Origin: Ruegeria denitrificans
GTDB lineage: Bacteria; Pseudomonadota; Alphaproteobacteria; Rhodobacterales; Rhodobacteraceae
NCBI RefSeq assembly: GCF_001458295.1
Contig: NZ_CYUD01000001.1
Coordinates: 310,001 to 374,000, forward strand
DNA length: 64,000 nt
Direction of reading: 5' to 3'
The translations under genes were made by a program, and so were the position numbers. Shown here piece by piece: positions 60,060 to 64,000 of this stretch. Each line of letters opens with the position of its first letter. Positions within the stretch are counted from its first letter, which is position 1. Below the pieces are notes generated by a model, which saw only the letters and a program-made list of their open reading frames with translations, ran no database searches and was not told where the DNA came from.

Positions 60060-60251
60060 GATAGCCCCCAAAAACATGCTTAAAACCTCTGCTGACAGAG
60101 GGTTTCGCCTGTTGCTGCCGTTTTGAAATACGAGCCTGTCGTCGGCTTCTTTGCGGGATAGAATGGCGGGACCATATCACAGAACTGTGAGCGCGCCAAA
60201 CCGAGGCAGGACGCGACGGCAGGATTTGTGCGCTTTCCAGACGGAATCCGG

Positions 60252-60279
60252 TTGACTCGGCTGCGCGACCGGGTAAAAG
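60252..60279 (+). promoter_or_regulatory. Promoter of rpmG
   Basis: TTGACT (60252-60257) and TAAAAG (60274-60279) are 16 bases apart, about 60 bases upstream of the rpmG start. A plausible housekeeping promoter. Confidence 0.45.
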
Positions 60280-60338
60280 CGCACGCTCATAGGAATTCAA
60301 CCGAAAGGCCCCTGCCTTTCCGGACGCAGGAGATAACC

Positions 60339-60506
60339 ATGGCGAAGCCGACGACAATCAAGATCCGTCTGAACTCGACCGCGGGTACGGGCCACTTCTA
60401 CGTGACCAAGAAAAACGCTCGCACCATGACCGAGAAAATGACCATTCGTAAATACGATCCGGTCGTTCGGAAACATGTCGAGTACAAGGAAGGCAAGATT
60501 AAGTAA
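60339..60506 (+). CDS. rpmG: Ribosomal protein L33
   Basis: The product is 55 residues from ATG 60339, with GGAG upstream. [34 protein letters not shown] followed by [19 protein letters not shown] is the L33 pattern. It has no zinc-binding cysteines, so it is the C-minus form. A long upstream extension of the frame is not credible. A terminator follows 26 bases after the stop. Confidence 0.96.
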   Translation: MAKPTTIKIRLNSTAGTGHFYVTKKNARTMTEKMTIRKYDPVVRKHVEYKEGKIK

Positions 60507-60531
60507 TCTGCCGTCCAGCTTGGACAGTTTC

Positions 60532-60563
60532 AAAGGGTTCTGCCACGGCAGGACCCTTTTTCT
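60532..60563 (+). terminator. Terminator of rpmG
   Basis: AAAGGGT..CTGCC (60532-60544) pairs with GGCAG.ACCCTTT (60547-60559) around a short loop, followed by TTTTTCTTT. Confidence 0.85.
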
Positions 60564-60713
60564 TTGCGTATGCCCCGGGAGATGATGCGCAAGTGAACCC
60601 TTGTGCCGTTGCAACGAAGCATCAGCGGTTGAGGCAATCGTCCCGTCGACGGGTTGCTTTTTCAAATGGCTTGCCTCTACGCTTCAACAACTCGTTCCAA
60701 AATGTTGGCCGTC

Positions 60714-61220
60714 ATGAAAAAAATCTTGTTTTCCTCTATGATCGTTCTGGCCCTAGCGGCCTGCGAAGATCCGTATAACCGCGAGGGTGTTGGATTCACG
60801 GGTATCGATGGTGAACCCCGCACGCTTTCCGACGTACCGGGTGCGGTGGGTTTCCTGCCACCCGCGACGAATGTACCTGCTGAGCTGGCTGTTCTGCCAG
60901 AAGTGGCTGTTACGACGGATGCGACCGAGCTTGAGAAAGTCGCCAGGGTCGCCATCGAAAATGGTGGACGCAGCGATACGAGCGCGGTGGTTCTGACCGG
61001 GCAAGATACAAACCTGTTCCTCAGCACGGTCAATGTGAACGGCACCCTGTATGGTGTTCTGCGCACCGCGAATAACACTACGCGTATCGACAATCAGATC
61101 GGTGCCAACTTTGGTCGCAATGCAGAACAGTTCACTGGCTGTTTGCCCGCTGGAGACGTTTATCGCAAAGGCTCTTCCGGCAGCAGCTCTGGGTTTGCGG
61201 TGCCGCTGAACTGCAGTTAA
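60714..61220 (+). CDS. Lipoprotein of unknown function
   Basis: From ATG 60714 the product is 168 residues. The lipobox LALAAC (MKKILFSSMIVLALAAC, cysteine at residue 17) marks an outer- or inner-membrane lipoprotein. The mature part includes a short proline-rich stretch and a beta-rich domain ending with two Cys (TGCLPAG and LNCS), which could form a disulfide. No family is recognised. ATG 60702 is a possible alternative start. A terminator follows. Confidence 0.68.
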   Translation: MKKILFSSMIVLALAACEDPYNREGVGFTGIDGEPRTLSDVPGAVGFLPPATNVPAELAVLPEVAVTTDATELEKVARVAIENGGRSDTSAVVLTGQDTNLFLSTVNVNGTLYGVLRTANNTTRIDNQIGANFGRNAEQFTGCLPAGDVYRKGSSGSSSGFAVPLNCS

Positions 61221-61242
61221 GGCCCCGTTCATTCTATCTTCC

Positions 61243-61272
61243 AAGGCCTCGTCATCTGGACGGGGCCTTTCT
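61243..61272 (+). terminator. Terminator after the lipoprotein gene
   Basis: AAGGCCTCGTC (61243-61253) pairs with GACGGGGCCTT (61259-61269), all but one pair Watson-Crick, with a 5-base loop and TTTCTACTTT after it. Confidence 0.8.
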
Positions 61273-61322
61273 ACTTTGTGGCACCTGATGAGGGCTTAGC
61301 CGAACGGCGGTGACGGATGCGA

Positions 61323-61355
61323 TAAAAAGAAAAGGGCGGGTCGATTGACCCGCCC
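61323..61355 (-). terminator. Terminator of the Bax-inhibitor-1 gene
   Basis: On the minus strand GGGCGGGTC pairs perfectly with GACCCGCCC over 9 bp, followed by TTTTCTTTTT. It is 28 bases past the yccA-type stop. Confidence 0.85.
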
Positions 61356-61383
61356 TGTTTGATTGGTGCAGCGATGAGGCGCG

Positions 61384-62163
61384 TTATTCTTGCTGCCCCA
61401 TGAACATCAGTAGGAACTGGAACATGTTCAGGAACGAGATGTACAGGCTCAGCGCGCCGTCAATCGCGGCTTTGTTCAGCCATTCCTGATCACCATGGGT
61501 CGCGTGTGCAATGTAGGTGTTCTTGATGTCTTGCGTGTAGAACGCGGTCAGACCAGCAAAGATCAGCAGACCGATGGCCGAGATTGCCAGCATCATTGGG
61601 CCCGACTGCAGGAACAGGTTGATGACCATTGCAACCAGCAGGCCGATCACACCCATCATCAGGAAAGTGCCCATGCCGCTCAGGTTGCGCTTGGTGGTGT
61701 AACCAAACAGGCTCAGACCCGCGAAGGCAACGGCCGTGACCAGGAAGGTCTGCGTGATCGAATACGGTGTGAAGATCATGAAGATCGAGCTCATCGAAAT
61801 GCCCATAACGGCGGCGAAGACGAAGAAGCCCAGTTGGACTGCCGCGGCAGAGCCACGACGCATCAGAGCACCCCAGCCAAACAGCAGGAAGCCCAGCGGT
61901 GCAAACATCACAACCCATTTCAGCGGCGACAGGAACAATGTTCCACCCAAGCTGGTCAAGTAACGGTCAGCGCCGATCTGGGCCACCGCGTTGGTCGGAT
62001 CAGAGGTCACAGCAAGCCCGGCAATCGCCCACGCGGCGAGCGCCGTAATCAGCATACCCACGGACATCGTGCCGTAGACTTTGTTCATATGGGCGCGCAG
62101 GCCCTCGTCAATCTGGGCAGCGCGCGTACCGGCGGCCGTCCGGATCGTGTCAAATTGTGCCAT
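61384..62163 (-). CDS. Bax inhibitor-1/YccA family membrane protein
   Basis: The product is 259 residues from ATG 62163, with GGAGA upstream; the frame continues to 62319 without a start signal. After a soluble 25-residue N-terminus there are seven hydrophobic helices (GTMSVGMLITALAAWAIAGL, LKWVVMFAPLGFLLFGWGAL, AAVQLGFFVFAAVMGISMSSIFMIF and so on). Bacterial BI-1 proteins act as pH-sensitive cation or calcium leak channels; YccA in E. coli also modulates FtsH. The exact role here is not shown. Confidence 0.9.
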   Translation of the reverse strand: MAQFDTIRTAAGTRAAQIDEGLRAHMNKVYGTMSVGMLITALAAWAIAGLAVTSDPTNAVAQIGADRYLTSLGGTLFLSPLKWVVMFAPLGFLLFGWGALMRRGSAAAVQLGFFVFAAVMGISMSSIFMIFTPYSITQTFLVTAVAFAGLSLFGYTTKRNLSGMGTFLMMGVIGLLVAMVINLFLQSGPMMLAISAIGLLIFAGLTAFYTQDIKNTYIAHATHGDQEWLNKAAIDGALSLYISFLNMFQFLLMFMGQQE

Positions 62164-62290
62164 TAAAAGGTCTCCCTTCACATAATTCTTTTCGCGGTCC
62201 GAAACCCGGACCCCGTTCCCAGCAAATATCGGCAACTGCGGGCCGTGTTTCAAGAGTTTAGAGCGGGAAACCGGGTAAAACATGCAACAA

Positions 62291-62320
62291 AATGGCGACC
62301 TGCGTCTGCGGGCCGCCATT
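62291..62320 (-). terminator. Terminator of the DUF1127 gene
   Basis: On the minus strand AATGGCG (62320-62314) pairs with CGCCATT (62297-62291) and runs into TTGTT. It is 25 bases past the DUF1127 stop. Confidence 0.7.
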
Positions 62321-62345
62321 CAGTAGGAAAACATGAGTATCAGAA

Positions 62346-62555
62346 TCATTTTTGCCAGAATTCCGGGGCATCCCAGATGGGGCGGGCAGCTTCGGCATCG
62401 GCCTGTTCGCGGGTGATTCCGATATCTTCCAACGCTCGTGCATCCAATCTAGCAAGAGTGCAACGCTGGCGACGCAGTGAAAACGCATCCAACAACATGG
62501 TCAGGCCAAAACGGCGACGAGGCGGGCAAGGATTGTGTACTGCAATTTGGGTCAT
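62346..62555 (-). CDS. DUF1127 domain protein
   Basis: The product is 69 residues. It ends with the family motif LARLDARALEDIGITREQADAEAARPIWDAPEFWQK. DUF1127 proteins are small, arginine-rich and widespread in Rhodobacteraceae and rhizobia; some bind RNA or regulate phosphate and carbon use, but no role can be assigned here. The ATG at 62555 is used. A terminator follows. Confidence 0.82.
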   Translation of the reverse strand: MTQIAVHNPCPPRRRFGLTMLLDAFSLRRQRCTLARLDARALEDIGITREQADAEAARPIWDAPEFWQK

Positions 62556-62682
62556 AATATATGTCCTTTCATTGATCCTCGATGAGTATTCGGTCTCTCA
62601 TCAAGTTCCTTGATTTATATGGCGCAATATGACACATTTTAAAAATGAATGTTTTTGAAGTGATGCATAAGGATTCGTGAAC

Positions 62683-63564
62683 ATGCGGAATTTGGACATT
62701 ACGACATTGCGGTCGTTTGTGGCGGTGGCGGATCAGGGCGGAGTGACACGCGCCGCCGGCTTCCTGCACCTGACACAATCCGCCGTTTCGATGCAGCTGA
62801 AGCGCTTGGAAGAGCTTCTGGGGCTGGAATTACTGGATCGCAGTGGCCGAACCATCGCTCTGACCGCGTCTGGCGAGCAACTGCTGGCCTATGCCCGCCG
62901 GATGATCGCGCTGAACGATGAGGTGATCTCGAAACTCACCGATCAGGCATTTGAGGGCGAAGTCGTTCTGGGCGTGCCGCACGACATCGTTTACCCGGCG
63001 ATTCCGCGGGTTCTGCAGCGGTTCAACGTAGATTTCCCGCGGGTTCGGGTGCAGTTGATCTCCTCATACACGATGCAGTTGAAGGAAATGTTCAAGCGCG
63101 GCGAATGCGATCTGATCCTAACGACCGAAGCAAATGCGGGCGATGGGGGCGAAACCGTCGCCGAATTGCCCTTGCGTTGGATCGGTGCACCGGGCGGGTC
63201 GGCGTGGCGCAAACGTCCGATCCCCATTGCGCTTGGCCGTCGCTGCATGTTCCGGCCGCAGGTCATCGCGGCATTGGACGAGGCTGGCATCCCGTGGGAG
63301 CTGTCGGTTGAAACTGAAAACGACCGTACCATCGAGGCGACCGTCGCCGCCGACCTTGCCGTCCACGCCATGCTTGACGGAACCGAGGCCGCGCATCTGG
63401 TTCAGATCGACGATGGCGGCGTTCTGCCCGACCTGCCCGCGCACATGATCAACCTCTACGGTGGCGAAACCGGGCGTGGCCCGCTGGTCGAGGCACTGGC
63501 GGCGCTGGTCCGGCAGAATTTCCGCATGCTAGGCAGTGCGCCCCTGAAGGCCGTGGTCGGTTAA
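62683..63564 (+). CDS. LysR-family transcriptional regulator
   Basis: The product is 293 residues from ATG 62683; TAAGGA lies 9 bases upstream and GTG 62677 is an alternative. The N-terminal HTH reads LDITTLRSFVAVADQGGVTRAAGFLHLTQSAVSMQLKRLEELLG, followed by a standard effector domain (GEVVLGVPHDIVYPAIPRVLQRFNVDFPRVRVQLISS). The target is unknown; it is divergent from DUF1127 and overlaps the next, convergent gene by 4 bases at the stop. No co-inducer can be inferred. Confidence 0.85.
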   Translation: MRNLDITTLRSFVAVADQGGVTRAAGFLHLTQSAVSMQLKRLEELLGLELLDRSGRTIALTASGEQLLAYARRMIALNDEVISKLTDQAFEGEVVLGVPHDIVYPAIPRVLQRFNVDFPRVRVQLISSYTMQLKEMFKRGECDLILTTEANAGDGGETVAELPLRWIGAPGGSAWRKRPIPIALGRRCMFRPQVIAALDEAGIPWELSVETENDRTIEATVAADLAVHAMLDGTEAAHLVQIDDGGVLPDLPAHMINLYGGETGRGPLVEALAALVRQNFRMLGSAPLKAVVG

Positions 63565-64000
63565 GGGGTAATAACGACCTTGCCGGTTGCCGAGCGGTCT
63601 CGCAGCAATTGCAGACCTTTCTCGGCATCGGTCAGGGGCAGTACATGGCTGATATGCGGCTTGATCCGCCCCTCGGCACACCAGCGAAACAGCGTGTCAA
63701 AGCTGTCCCGCACGATTTGCGGTCGAAAAGTCAGGTATCCACCGATGTAAAAGCCGATCACCGTCAGATTCTTGACCAGCAGGTGATTGGCGGGAATTTG
63801 CGGTACGTCCCCGCCTGCAAAGCCGATGGGCAGCAGGCGGCCTTCGGGATTGGTGGCGCGGAAGGCCGCTTTGAACACGTCGCCGCCGATGGCGTCATAC
63901 ACAACGTCCGCTCCGCCCAGTTCCTTGACGCGTGTGCGCAAATCCTCGGACGCATCGATTAGGTGATCCGCCCCTGCTGCCTGAGCGACGGTCAGTTTGT
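63561..64000 (-). CDS. Quinone oxidoreductase-type (zinc-independent MDR) protein, C-terminal part
   Basis: The frame is open to the window edge, so the N-terminus is missing; about 146 residues are visible. They comprise the end of the NADPH-binding domain (TVAQAAGADHLIDASEDLRTRVKELGGADVVYDAIGGDVFKAAFRATNPEGRLLPIGFAGG) and the C-terminal substrate part (IGFYIGGYLTFRPQIVRDSFDTLFRWCAEGRIKPHISHVLPLTDAEKGLQLLRDRSATGKVVITP). This matches NADPH:quinone oxidoreductases of the medium-chain dehydrogenase superfamily. The catalytic specificity is not readable. It is convergent with the LysR gene. Confidence 0.8.
   Translation of the reverse strand, partial: KLTVAQAAGADHLIDASEDLRTRVKELGGADVVYDAIGGDVFKAAFRATNPEGRLLPIGFAGGDVPQIPANHLLVKNLTVIGFYIGGYLTFRPQIVRDSFDTLFRWCAEGRIKPHISHVLPLTDAEKGLQLLRDRSATGKVVITP

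Overview
The window is a 64 kb stretch of a GC-rich alphaproteobacterial chromosome, most likely from a marine Rhodobacteraceae (Roseobacter-group, Ruegeria-like) bacterium. This follows from the gene content: a complete bhc cluster, putA with a divergent Lrp-type putR, a Tat-exported PhoX, metF/metR, roseobacter-style DUF families, and many binding-protein ABC importers for small organic substrates. Genes are dense and nearly all intact. I saw no insertion sequence, prophage, CRISPR array or integration site. There is no gene-free stretch longer than about 300 bases. The first and last genes are cut by the window edges.

Region by region. 1-6.5 kb: a uracil-DNA glycosylase family fragment, SseB, YghU, a YHS protein, a J-domain protein, divergent metF/metR and an inositol-monophosphatase. 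6.5-12 kb: the bhcABCD operon and its divergent IclR regulator bhcR, encoding the beta-hydroxyaspartate cycle, which turns two glyoxylate into oxaloacetate without losing carbon. 12-19.3 kb: rhomboid protease, putA/putR, a TPR protein, and phoX behind a likely Pho box. 19.4-29.4 kb: an amino-sugar locus with a CUT1 ABC importer, a Gfo/Idh/MocA enzyme and murQ on the minus strand, facing nagK-like, GntR, nagB-II and nagA on the plus strand. The divergent spacer carries two tandem NagQ-type boxes. A tRNA-Gly(TCC) follows.

29.7-44.9 kb: an MsbA-like exporter, an acyl-CoA synthetase with an HSL-type hydrolase, a phosphodiesterase/phosphatase, a four-gene peptide-type ABC importer next to a CocE-type hydrolase, glycerate 2-kinase, dtd and a nitroreductase. 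45-50.5 kb: a six-gene minus-strand operon (small membrane peptide, XpaC, TelA, DUF2927, SPFH-GYF2, zinc-ribbon membrane protein) that looks like a poorly characterised membrane-stress module. 50.6-64 kb: rluB-like, tadA, a UPF0173 hydrolase, a ceramidase-like membrane protein, DUF4202, a small secreted protein under a putative paired operator, gatC-gatA, a lipoprotein with a cell-wall amidase, RNase P RNA, GYD, DUF2182/DUF1326, rpmG, a lipoprotein, a Bax-inhibitor-1 protein, DUF1127, a LysR regulator and a quinone-oxidoreductase-type fragment.

The strongest metabolic theme is salvage of two-carbon units (glyoxylate), proline, amino sugars, peptides and phosphate esters. The best-supported system is the beta-hydroxyaspartate cycle; the best candidate for an undescribed system is the SPFH/TelA/XpaC/zinc-ribbon operon.
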